Part shown: positions 56,455 to 64,000 of the stretch, piece by piece | How the letters are laid out: every line of letters starts with the position of its first letter | Position numbering within the stretch: position 1 is the stretch's first letter | NCBI RefSeq assembly: GCF_036013645.1 | Contig: NZ_CP107869.1 | Coordinates: 806,001-870,000 of the forward strand | Reading direction: 5' to 3' | DNA from: Streptomyces sp. NBC_00490 | GTDB taxonomy: Bacteria > Actinomycetota > Actinomycetes > Streptomycetales > Streptomycetaceae | Length of the DNA stretch: 64,000 nucleotides | The notes under the pieces: model-generated | The model's database searches: none | Told to the model about the DNA's origin: nothing | What the model saw: the letters and a program-made list of their open reading frames with translations, nothing else | Translations under genes and position numbers: made by a program

Positions 56455-58235
56455 TGGATTCCGTGTGTCTGCAGCCATATCTCCAGCAGAGCCACCTGCC
56501 ACAGGGCGTTGGCCCCACGCTTGGTCCGGTGTTCGTCGGGTGCCGCGAGGAGTTCGGTCACGTACGACTCCTGGAAGAGCCCGCGCTTCTTGGCCTCGGG
56601 CGCTTCGAGGGCCTCGCGCACCCGGTCCAGGACGGGGCCCGCCATCTGCCTGATGGCGGGGACGGGAAAGTACCCCTTGGGACGGTCGACGATTTCCCTC
56701 GGCAGCAGCTTGCGGCCCGCCTCCTTCAGTACGCCCTTGCCGTCGTCGGCGAGTTTGAGCTCCGGCGGGCAGGCCGCGGCCAGTTCCACCAGTTCATGGT
56801 CGAGGAAGGGCACCCGGGCTTCCAGGCCCCAGGCCATGGTCATGTTGTCGACCCGCTTCACAGGGTCGTCGACGAGCATGACATGGGTGTCCAGCCGCAG
56901 CGCGGCGTCCAGGGCGGTCTGTGCCCCGGGGAGCGCCATGTGTTCCCTGACGAAACGGCCCGAGACATCGTCGGCGGGCAGCATGTCGGGCTCCAGCACG
57001 TGTGCGAGGTCGGCATGCGGGCGGTCGAAGTAGACCTCGGCGTACCGGTCGGGTTCCTCCTCGCGCGCCACCGCGGCAAGCTCCGGATACCAGTGGTATC
57101 CGGCGAACACCTCGTCCGCGCCCTGCCCGCTCTGCACGACCTTCACCTCGCGCGAGACCTGCTCGGACAGCAGGTGGAACGCGACCACGTCGTGGCTGAT
57201 CATCGGTTCGCTCATCGCGGCGACGGTGTCGTCCAGGGCGGTCGACACCCGCCGGGAGGGAACCATCATCCGGCGGTGGTCGGTACGGAACTCGCGGGCC
57301 ACCAGGTCCGAGTAGCGGAACTCGTCGCCCTCCTCCCCGCCCTCGGCCTCGAACCCGACGCTGAACGTCATCAGGTCCCGCTGCCCCTCCTCGGCCAGCA
57401 ACGCCACGATCAGGCTGGAGTCCAGGCCGCCGGAGAGCAGGACGCCGACGGGCACGTCGGAGACCATCCGGCGGCGCACGGCCGTGCGCAGGGCCTCCAG
57501 CACCGCGTCCCGCCACTCGTCGGGACCCATGTCCGCGTACTCGTCCCGGCGCGTGTACGAGGGCTGCCAGTAGCGGTGGTCGCGGTGGGAGCCGTCCGGT
57601 TCGACGACCCGCACGGTGGCCGGCGGCAGCTTGCGCACGCCGTTGAGGACGGTGCGCGGGGCCGCGACCGTGGCGTGCCAGGTCAGGTACTGGTGGACGG
57701 CCACCGGATCGAGGGTGGTGTCGACGTCGCCGGCGGCGAGAAGGGCGGGCAGCGACGAGGCGAACCGCAGCCGGCCCGGCGCTTCTGCCAGATACAGCGG
57801 TTTGATGCCGAGGCGGTCGCGGGCCAGTACGACGCGGCCGGTGCGGTGCTCGACGAGGGCGAAGGCGAACATGCCGTAGAAGCGCTCGACGCACGCGGTG
57901 CCCCACTGCCGGTACGCCTTGAGAACCACCTCGGTGTCGGATGTGGAGGCGAAGCGGTGGCCGAGGCGCTGGAGCTCTTCACGCAGCTCCCGGTAGTTGT
58001 AGACACAGCCGTTGAAGACGCCGGTGAGCTCGCCGTCGGTGTCGGTCATCGGCTGCGCCCCGAGATCCGACAGATCGATGATCTTGAGGCGGCGGTGTCC
58101 CAGCGCCACCGCGCCCCGAGTCCAGGTCCCGTGCCCGTCGGGTCCACGGGCGGCAAGGCTGTCGCTCATGCGCTCGACGGCCGCGAGGTCGGGTCGCCGG
58201 CCGTCGAAGCGGATCTCACCGCTCAACCCGCACAT
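56451..58235 (-). CDS. Asparagine synthase-type glutamine amidotransferase
   Basis: A 594-residue AsnB-family enzyme. The N-terminal nucleophile Cys2 is in MCGLSGEIRFDGR, with GRRPDLAAVERMSDSL and NGCVYNYRELREEL forming the glutaminase domain. The synthase domain has the PP-loop VGVLLSGGLDSSLIVALLAE at about residue 265. It most resembles N-acetylglutaminylglutamine amidotransferases of the NAGGN osmolyte pathway as well as classic AsnB. It probably turns a carboxylate into an amide with glutamine and ATP. It overlaps the peptidase gene by four bases and follows the carboxylate-amine ligase. Confidence 0.88.
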   Translation of the reverse strand: MCGLSGEIRFDGRRPDLAAVERMSDSLAARGPDGHGTWTRGAVALGHRRLKIIDLSDLGAQPMTDTDGELTGVFNGCVYNYRELREELQRLGHRFASTSDTEVVLKAYRQWGTACVERFYGMFAFALVEHRTGRVVLARDRLGIKPLYLAEAPGRLRFASSLPALLAAGDVDTTLDPVAVHQYLTWHATVAAPRTVLNGVRKLPPATVRVVEPDGSHRDHRYWQPSYTRRDEYADMGPDEWRDAVLEALRTAVRRRMVSDVPVGVLLSGGLDSSLIVALLAEEGQRDLMTFSVGFEAEGGEEGDEFRYSDLVAREFRTDHRRMMVPSRRVSTALDDTVAAMSEPMISHDVVAFHLLSEQVSREVKVVQSGQGADEVFAGYHWYPELAAVAREEEPDRYAEVYFDRPHADLAHVLEPDMLPADDVSGRFVREHMALPGAQTALDAALRLDTHVMLVDDPVKRVDNMTMAWGLEARVPFLDHELVELAAACPPELKLADDGKGVLKEAGRKLLPREIVDRPKGYFPVPAIRQMAGPVLDRVREALEAPEAKKRGLFQESYVTELLAAPDEHRTKRGANALWQVALLEIWLQTHGIQ

Positions 58236-58382
58236 GCGACGTCACCTCCCTTGCGAACTTCGTCGGTCACGCTCCGGTGGGGGACCTCCGGGCCGTGGCT
58301 GCGGACCGCAGCCCGGAAGGGATGGCTGGACATGGGAAACCTCTTCTGTGACGTCGGGAAAGACTGCGCGCGGCGGCGCGGA

Positions 58383-59573
58383 TCAGCGGGCGACGGCCTT
58401 CGGCGCCCCGGAGGCGGTGGAGGCGACCGCGGGGCCCGTGGCGGAGGGCAGGGTCTTCCTGCGGCCGGGGGATGATGGCCGACGGTCCCTGCGTTCGCCG
58501 CGGGTTTCGGCGATCAGCACATCGACACAGGCCAGCAGGTCCTCTTCCTGGGCCACGCGACGGATACGCCGAGCGGCGCTGCCTTCGGCCAGGACCCTCC
58601 TGGTCAGGGCGTAGACGGTCTGCCAGTCGTCGTGGGCTTCGAGCGCGGGACGCAGACGATCGAGAAGCTTGCGCACGACTCGTGCGGCGGATGCCTCCCG
58701 ACGGGTCTCGGGGTCCACCAATGTCCCCTCCAGCCCGGATCGCGCGGCTCGCCAGGAGGCGCCGCGCAACCACTCGTGGTGGCCGTCGCACGCCACCGGG
58801 CCGGCCGCCAGACGGTCGCGGGCGTCGGTCACCAGGGCACGGAACAGCCCGGCGACGAGGACAACGGTCTCCACACGCGGACAGGCGTCGCAGATGCGCA
58901 GTTCCAGCGTGGGCAGATGGGCGGAGGGCCGTACGTCGTAGTAGATCATCCCCGGATCGCTGATGATCCCGGCCTGGACGAGCTCGTCGACGGCGGCTTC
59001 GTACTCGGCCGCGTCGGCGTAGCAACCCACCGGACCCGCACTCGGCCAGCGCTGCCACACGAGCGTGCGCCAGCTGGCATAGCCGGTGTCGACCCCCTGC
59101 CAGAAGGGCGAACTCGCGGACAGCGCCAGCAGCACCGGCAGCCACGGCGAGATCGCACACATGACGCGCACCGCGGTGTCGCGGTCGGGTACGTCCACGT
59201 GGACCTGCGCGCCGCAGATGAGCTGCTCGTCGGCCACCCGGCGGTACTCCTCGACCATACGGCGATAGCGCGCGTCGGCGGTGGGGGCCCCGGAGGCGGC
59301 GGGTGCCAGCGGCGCCGTCCCCGCGGCCACCACGGCCAGTCCCAGCGAGGAGGCGGCCGCGTCGAGCCGGCGTCTGATGCGGGAGAGGTCGGCGTACAGG
59401 TTGTCCAGCGAGGCGTGCACCCCGCTGTTCGACTCCACGGTCGACTGGTGCAGTTCCGCGGTGAAGCCTGGCCTGGGAAGCCGTCGCAGCACCTGCTCGG
59501 CGCGCGGCACGAGCAGCCCGCTCTCCACCTCCAGGAGATGGAACTCCTCCTCCACTCCGATGTGTACGTTCAC
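58383..59573 (-). CDS. Carboxylate-amine ligase (GCS2/YbdK family)
   Basis: A 396-residue protein of the glutamate-cysteine ligase 2 fold. It begins NVHIGVEEEFHLLEVESGLL, with EEEF the ATP/metal-binding acidic cluster. The segments AELHQSTVESNSGVHASLDN, CGAQVHVDVPDRDTAVRVMC and YYDVRPSAHLPTLELRICDA are all family signatures. These enzymes join a glutamate or other carboxylate to an amine with ATP. The tail after residue 360 is low-complexity. It starts at GTG with TAGGAG upstream and heads the four-gene minus-strand run. Confidence 0.85.
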   Translation of the reverse strand: MNVHIGVEEEFHLLEVESGLLVPRAEQVLRRLPRPGFTAELHQSTVESNSGVHASLDNLYADLSRIRRRLDAAASSLGLAVVAAGTAPLAPAASGAPTADARYRRMVEEYRRVADEQLICGAQVHVDVPDRDTAVRVMCAISPWLPVLLALSASSPFWQGVDTGYASWRTLVWQRWPSAGPVGCYADAAEYEAAVDELVQAGIISDPGMIYYDVRPSAHLPTLELRICDACPRVETVVLVAGLFRALVTDARDRLAAGPVACDGHHEWLRGASWRAARSGLEGTLVDPETRREASAARVVRKLLDRLRPALEAHDDWQTVYALTRRVLAEGSAARRIRRVAQEEDLLACVDVLIAETRGERRDRRPSSPGRRKTLPSATGPAVASTASGAPKAVAR

Positions 59574-59798
59574 GTCACTCCTAGCGGTCTGACCCGAGCT
59601 CCGCACGTGTCTGCAAACGTGCCCTCGAGGGGCGGACGCGGCGGCTGTGATGACGATCTCCAAGTGCCCAGAGCGGCGATGACTAAGCACGCTCAGGCGC
59701 CCATCTGGCACAGATGCTCCACAGATGAGCGGCTAGTCGTCGTCCTCGCTGGGCACCGGACCGCCGGGTTCTGCCCGCGGGAGTGAGTCCCGGTCCGT

Positions 59799-61109
59799 TC
59801 AGCGGATCACGAGCGTCATCACGCTTCGTGCAGGCAGCGACACGGTGAAGGAGCCGTTCGACACGCTGCTCGTGCCCTGAGACGCCACGTTTCTGCTCGC
59901 GTCGGTCAGCCACGAAGCGACACTGGAACCGGTGGTGTTCGCCAGGGTGAACTGCTGGCTCACCGCGGCGGATGCCTTGTTGATGGCGACGACGACCGTG
60001 GAGCCGCCGCCACGGTACGCGGAGACGTAGACGTTCGTCGCCGGATTCGCCGTCGCCGAGACCCGCACATACCCGGGTCGGACGAACCTGGCGAAGTGCG
60101 CCATGCAGGCACCGCGCTTGCTGATCCTGCCGTCCTCGCGCATGGGGCCGTAGCCGCGCCGAATGTACCACCAGACGTAGGCCTGGAACTCGGCGTCCAC
60201 CATGGCCCGGTGCATGTGCTCCCCGACGTCGAGCGCCTGGGGCCAGAGGTCTGCCGAATCCGAGCTGTTGGGGTAGTAGACCTCGGTCATCCAGAGTTCC
60301 TTGCCCGCGCCCTTCTGCTTGAAGAGGGGGTACGGGAAGTTCGCGAACGGCGTGCCGTAGAGGTGGGCCCCTATGACGTCCACGTTGGCGAGCGCAGCCG
60401 GGTCGTTGAGGATCGGGTCCGACATGTTCTTCAGGTACTGGAAGGATTCCGGCGCGATGACCCTGGTGCTGATGGAGCCGGCGTTCTCGCGCAGGAACCG
60501 GACGATTTCGGCGGGGGTCCACCACGTCCAGTCGTGCGCGTAATCGGGCTCGTTCTGCACCGATATGCCGTACAGATTCACTCCGTTGTTCCGGAGATAG
60601 GTGGTGAAGTCGTTCAGGTGCTGGGCGTAGGCGCCGTACATGTCGTACCGCAGACGCCGGGCGTCGGTCTGGCTGCCGCGGACGAAGGTCTCGACCATGG
60701 AGGCGGGCGGATTCCACGGTGAGGCGAAGACGGCGGCCCCTCGTTCGACCGCACGCTGCGCTGTCGCCAGATCGCGGCTCCACGCCGCCCGGTCCTCGGG
60801 CACGGGGATCCTCAGCACACTGAACCCCAGCTGTCCGTCGCCGGTCCCGAATGCCGTGTCCCGCTGAGCCGCTGTGAGGTCGCCGATCCAGGCCGAGTGG
60901 GTCATGCCGCCGAAGCCGCGGATGGTCTGCCGGGTCGCCGACGGATCGATGACCGCCGTGGCAGCGACCAGCGCGGTCCCGGCATCGGAGGCCCGCGCGA
61001 CCGATGCCGTGGCGGGGAGGACGGGCAGGGCTCCGATCGCGCCGAGAACAGTCCTCCGGCTCGGCGATTTCCGGTCCCCGCTCTCGGGCTCTTTCCGACT
61101 CTGTGCCAT
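59799..61109 (-). CDS. Secreted GH30-like glycoside hydrolase
   Basis: A 436-residue protein with a Tat-type signal (SRRTVLGAIGALPVLPATAS). The barrel carries the acid/base glutamate in GISVQNEPDYAHDW (about residue 185) and the nucleophile in ELWMTEVYYPNSS (about 272). GFGGMTHSAWIGDLTAAQRD and the C-terminal beta-domain fit GH30 glucuronoxylanase/endo-glycanase enzymes. It probably cleaves xylan side-chained with glucuronic acid, or a related beta-glycan. The ATG at 61109 follows GGAGGAGAC. A CebR-type box sits 25 bases upstream. Confidence 0.85.
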   Translation of the reverse strand: MAQSRKEPESGDRKSPSRRTVLGAIGALPVLPATASVARASDAGTALVAATAVIDPSATRQTIRGFGGMTHSAWIGDLTAAQRDTAFGTGDGQLGFSVLRIPVPEDRAAWSRDLATAQRAVERGAAVFASPWNPPASMVETFVRGSQTDARRLRYDMYGAYAQHLNDFTTYLRNNGVNLYGISVQNEPDYAHDWTWWTPAEIVRFLRENAGSISTRVIAPESFQYLKNMSDPILNDPAALANVDVIGAHLYGTPFANFPYPLFKQKGAGKELWMTEVYYPNSSDSADLWPQALDVGEHMHRAMVDAEFQAYVWWYIRRGYGPMREDGRISKRGACMAHFARFVRPGYVRVSATANPATNVYVSAYRGGGSTVVVAINKASAAVSQQFTLANTTGSSVASWLTDASRNVASQGTSSVSNGSFTVSLPARSVMTLVIR

Positions 61110-61502
61110 GTCTCCTCCGTAGGTACGGGCGATATGGGAGCGCTCCCATAGGCGTAGATGACTGCACACGTGCCGTTTGACGGAAAGCTTTGACGGACAG
61201 CACTACTGGTCGTCGCCCCGATGCCCGTTCAGCGGCTCACCGTGGCACCCATGTTGTTCGACATGCTGAACGATGTCCATGTGGCGGACCTGACGAAAGT
61301 TAACGATGCCCGTCACCGAGGTCAAGCCCCTCGACGCGGCGGCTTCGGACCGGGCGGCCGGCCCGCCGGCGGACGATCACCGAGTGGAGCGAGATCCTGT
61401 CGGACCACTCCCCCAGCACTTGGTGGTACATCCCAAACGTGTCCGGGCACCTGTCAGAACCCCCGATGCCGTGCCGCCATCGGAAACACCGGGGCTGCCC
61501 GT
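61110..61502. other. Intergenic stretch with the second CebR-type box
   Basis: These 393 bases lie between the GH30 start and the MFS gene end, both on the minus strand. Apart from the palindrome at 61135-61148, nothing is recognised. Confidence 0.5.
61135..61148. promoter_or_regulatory. CebR-type operator, copy 2
   Basis: TGGGAGCGCTCCCA, identical to the copy at 25460-25473, here flanked so that the dyad extends to 18 bases (TATGGGAG...CTCCCATA, 61133-61150). It lies just upstream of the GH30 start codon, where CebR would repress until cello-oligosaccharides are present. Confidence 0.82.
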
Positions 61503-63023
61503 TCAGCCCTGCCTGGAGTGGACAGGACTGTTGGCGACCTCGTCCGGGCAGCGGCGGGGCGAATTGTCGCCCCCACGGTCGCGCAGCCAGTCGGCGGTGG
61601 CCAGCGCCAGCGAGGCGGCCATGCCGACAAGGGCCACGCCGAGCGCGGTGACCAATGCCGTGCGGTAGTGATCGGTGCCGCCCAGGACGAGGTAGTAGAT
61701 GCCGGGCAGAGCCGCGGTACCCACAGCCGCCCCGAGACGCTGGCCGGTCTGCAAGGCGCCGCCCGCAGCCCCTGCCATGCGCACGGGCACGTCCCGCAGG
61801 GTCATGGTGATGTTCGGGGAGACCACGAAGCCTCCGCCGATGCCCGCGACGAACAGAGCCGGTGCGGCCACCCAGGGCGCCACGTCGCCCGCCACAAGCC
61901 ACAGCAGCAGCGCGGCGCCACCCATACCGAGGATGACGGCGCTCAGCCCGCACACCGTCAGCAGGCGACCGAAACGGTCCACGAGTCGGCCCGCCACCAC
62001 CGCGGCAGCGGCGGATCCGAGGGCGAAGGGGGTGACGGCAAGGCCGGACTTCAACGGCGTGAAGTCGAGCCCGCCCTGGTAGAAGAGCGCGAAAACGAGC
62101 CACACCCCACTGAACCCGATGAAGTACAGCGTGCCGACACCCGCACCGACCGCGTAGCCCCGCACCGTGGTGAACAGCCGCGGATCCAGCAAGGGCTGGG
62201 AGTCACGAGCGACCAGGCGGAACTGACGCCGGGTGAAGAGCGCGAGCAGCACCGCACCCACCGGGAAGAGCCACCACAGCCGTCCGATGCCGCCGGAGTC
62301 CGCCTGCACCAGCGGGTACATGACCGCCAGCACGCCCAGGCCGAGCAGCGCGATACCGGGAACGTCCACCGACCCGCGGCCGGAGCGCTCGACGCGTGGC
62401 AGCAGGCGCAGACCGAGCAGGACAGCGAGCACACCGATCGGCACGTTGACAAAGAAGATCCACCGCCAGCCCTCGGAGCCGTCGGCGAGCGCGAGGATGG
62501 CACCGCCGGTGAGAGGTCCGGCGGCGGAGGAGATGCCCACAGTGGCGCCGAAGAAACCGAAGGCGCGGCCGCGTTCGGCGCCGCGGAACATCTGCTGGAT
62601 GAGGGCGGAGTTCTGCGGGGCCATGAAGCCGGCGGCCAGCCCCTGGGCGAGCCGGGCCGCCACCAGCAAGGCGATGTTCGGGGCCGCACCGCACGCGGCG
62701 CTGAAAAGGGTGAACCCGCTCAGCGCCAGCAGGAAGATCCGCCGCCGGTCGAGCGCGTCGCCGAGCCGCCCGGCGGTGACCAGGGCCAGGGCGAAGGAGA
62801 GCGCGTACCCGGAGACCACCCACTGCACCTGGGCGGGGGTGGCGCCCAGCTCACGCTGGACGGTCGGCAGAGCCACCGCCACGATCGTCACGTCGAGCAG
62901 GCTCATGAACCCCGCGACGAGGGTGACCCACAGCGCATGCCACCGGTTGGGATCCGGAACGTAGCCGTCCTCGGCCCCGCCCGCGTGCGGTCCGTTCGCC
63001 GCCGAGTCAGACACCGCTGCCAC
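61503..63023 (-). CDS. MFS multidrug exporter, 14-helix DHA2 (EmrB/QacA) type
   Basis: A 506-residue transporter. Fourteen hydrophobic segments can be traced; motif A-like GRLGDALDRRRIFLLALSGF follows helix 2 and motif C-like AGPLTGGAILALA lies near helix 5. The acidic residue in helix 1 (GFMSLLDVTIVAVALPTVQR) is the usual proton-coupling position. It should export drugs or secondary metabolites in exchange for protons. The start is GTG with GGAAGGAA. No regulator is adjacent. Confidence 0.9.
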   Translation of the reverse strand: MAAVSDSAANGPHAGGAEDGYVPDPNRWHALWVTLVAGFMSLLDVTIVAVALPTVQRELGATPAQVQWVVSGYALSFALALVTAGRLGDALDRRRIFLLALSGFTLFSAACGAAPNIALLVAARLAQGLAAGFMAPQNSALIQQMFRGAERGRAFGFFGATVGISSAAGPLTGGAILALADGSEGWRWIFFVNVPIGVLAVLLGLRLLPRVERSGRGSVDVPGIALLGLGVLAVMYPLVQADSGGIGRLWWLFPVGAVLLALFTRRQFRLVARDSQPLLDPRLFTTVRGYAVGAGVGTLYFIGFSGVWLVFALFYQGGLDFTPLKSGLAVTPFALGSAAAAVVAGRLVDRFGRLLTVCGLSAVILGMGGAALLLWLVAGDVAPWVAAPALFVAGIGGGFVVSPNITMTLRDVPVRMAGAAGGALQTGQRLGAAVGTAALPGIYYLVLGGTDHYRTALVTALGVALVGMAASLALATADWLRDRGGDNSPRRCPDEVANSPVHSRQG

Positions 63024-63153
63024 AAGGTTCCTTCCGCCGCGCCACGATCAGGCTGGACAGGTTCCCTTCCAGGACCCTGGCCACACCCGACCGGCCACTG
63101 ACCGGCGCAGGACGGACCGCCTCAGACGTAGACGTCCATCAAGGTCGCATCAA

Positions 63154-63528
63154 TCAGCAGCTCGCCGAGGCGGGCAGGTCGCCGTACTCGTCGCCCTTGA
63201 GGTAGACAGCGCTGACGTACCCCTCGGCGAGCTTCACCCAGACCCTGTTGGTGAAGCCGTAGTCGCTGACCCATCCACCCAGCTCCCAGCAGTAGGCGCC
63301 GCGCGTCTCACCCGCCGCCACCGTCCCCACCGCGGGGAAGGCAGTGGACGGCCCCGTGCGGACGTTGACGGTCTCGTACGGCACGACCGCGTACGGCGCG
63401 GCCATGACACGGGCGGCCCCCTGCTCGGCTGCGGTGGACGCGGCAGCGGTCCCCGCGGTGAGCGGGCTGAGCAGAGCGAGGGCCCCGGCGCCGACGAGCG
63501 CGGTCCTGGCGAAGAGGTGAGTGGTCAT
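63154..63528 (-). CDS. Secreted SH3-like domain protein
   Basis: A 124-residue protein: a signal peptide (LFARTALVGAGALALLSPLT, cut near AAA-ST) then a bacterial SH3-like domain at about residues 50-110 (YETVNVRTGPSTAFPAVGTV, KLAEGYVSAVYL). SH3b domains bind cell-wall peptide stems. Two cysteines (YCWELG and ASC at the end) may bond. It lies beside the snapalysin gene. The function is otherwise unknown. Confidence 0.82.
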   Translation of the reverse strand: MTTHLFARTALVGAGALALLSPLTAGTAAASTAAEQGAARVMAAPYAVVPYETVNVRTGPSTAFPAVGTVAAGETRGAYCWELGGWVSDYGFTNRVWVKLAEGYVSAVYLKGDEYGDLPASASC

Positions 63529-63722
63529 GCGAGTTCCCCCTGAGTGGTGTGGCTGACGCTCAGGACTGTAGGGAGCCCAGGGGCGGAGCGGACCCTGACA
63601 GTTGTCAGGGTCGCGGTGGGACGAAAGGGGAAACTGACGACTCGGATGACTCGGACGTGGCGGGACGACGTCCCGGGGATGTCACCGAGGTCCCCGGGAA
63701 GCCGTCCATCGAGGCCGTGTGC

Positions 63723-64000
63723 TCAGGGTGCGTCGATGAGGATCCGGCCATCGGTGGGCACGAGCGCGGCGACGCCGCTTGCGTAAGCGGACTGCACACG
63801 GGACCGCTCGGTCGCGTTGGGTACGGCGTTGGTGCATGCCGTACCGGCGCTCGACCCCGACATCAGTTGTGAGCAGGGGCCGGGTTTGGTGTCCGGCAGG
63901 CCGAGGCTGTGGCCCAGCTCGTGGGCGGCGATCCGCGTCTTGTCGTAGCCCTGGCTCACGGCCTGACTTCCGAGTTCGACGCGGACCTGACGGCCCGGGC
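63723..64000 (-). CDS. Snapalysin-type small neutral zinc protease (start outside window)
   Basis: The visible C-terminal ~92 residues carry the extended zinc motif [18 protein letters not shown] (HExxHxxGxxD, with aspartate as third ligand), the hallmark of snapalysin, the smallest known metalloprotease, secreted by Streptomyces. Two cysteines (GPCSQL and GTACTN) match the expected disulfide. The frame continues open past base 64000, so the GTG at 63959 is internal. The prepro-region is not visible. Confidence 0.88.
   Translation of the reverse strand, partial: PGRQVRVELGSQAVSQGYDKTRIAAHELGHSLGLPDTKPGPCSQLMSGSSAGTACTNAVPNATERSRVQSAYASGVAALVPTDGRILIDAP

Noticed and set aside
61221..63101. 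626-codon forward frame opposite the MFS gene
   Set aside because: Low-complexity charged sequence opposite a clear 14-helix transporter.

Overview
The window is high-GC actinobacterial DNA, almost certainly Streptomyces. The signs are strong third-position G/C bias, frequent GTG starts, a SigB/F-type sigma factor with SpoIIE-type phosphatases, a PIG-L/LmbE amidase relative, a snapalysin protease, secreted lectin-tagged glycoside hydrolases and 14-bp palindromes identical to the CebR operator. There is no rRNA, tRNA or CRISPR array. Gene content is accessory-like: redox enzymes, regulators, secreted proteins, and several decaying genes, as expected of a chromosome arm.

Layout. 1-8 kb: a truncated MDR oxidoreductase, MerR and TetR regulators, a Dabb protein under twin TetR-type palindromes, a lone PASTA protein, a lipoprotein, a BAAT-type hydrolase, a Fic/Doc-type toxin-antitoxin pair with an operator touching the antitoxin start codon, and an APH-type kinase. 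8-13.4 kb: a LysR regulator divergent from an SDR, an F420-reductase-like protein and an epimerase, then a carboxyethylornithine-synthase-type enzyme. 13.4-18.3 kb: a stress-signalling block (FhaA-N-domain protein, RsbW-like ATPase, VanZ protein, GAF-SpoIIE phosphatase, small HTH protein, SigB/F sigma factor with a GGGTAT promoter). 18.3-29.3 kb: GH5-ricin cellulase, a second FhaA-N protein, a frameshifted PAP2 gene, a TnpB element with hairpin ends, a dehalogenase-like hydrolase, a secreted beta-propeller, a tandem-duplicated SGNH esterase behind a CebR-type site, and an FG-GAP protein. 29.5-37.4 kb: catalase, a second SpoIIE phosphatase, a VOC protein, zinc-free-type ribosomal proteins L36, L31 and L33, a DUF5709 protein, two decayed genes and a NEP1-like protein. 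37.6-47.7 kb: a giant HTH-nSTAND-WD40 protein, a membrane protein, peptidase E, an ECF sigma factor, a RibD-like reductase, a PIG-L deacetylase and a Vms1/eRF1-like protein. 47.9-52.6 kb: KatG, a CYP152 peroxygenase and a frameshifted SDR. 52.8-59.6 kb: a minus-strand gene run (carboxylate-amine ligase, asparagine synthase, S9 peptidase, PLP decarboxylase) that looks like a small amide/peptide metabolite pathway. 59.8-64 kb: a GH30-like enzyme behind the second CebR-type site, an MFS exporter, an SH3 protein and a partial snapalysin.

Three themes connect the genes. The first is oxidative and general stress (sigma factor, ATPase, two phosphatases, two catalases and an H2O2-using P450). The second is plant-polymer attack (GH5, GH30, SGNH esterase, NLP), with two members sharing an operator. 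The third is local gene decay: at least four genes carry frameshifts or internal deletions. The best candidate for an undescribed pathway is the ligase-amidotransferase-peptidase-decarboxylase run.
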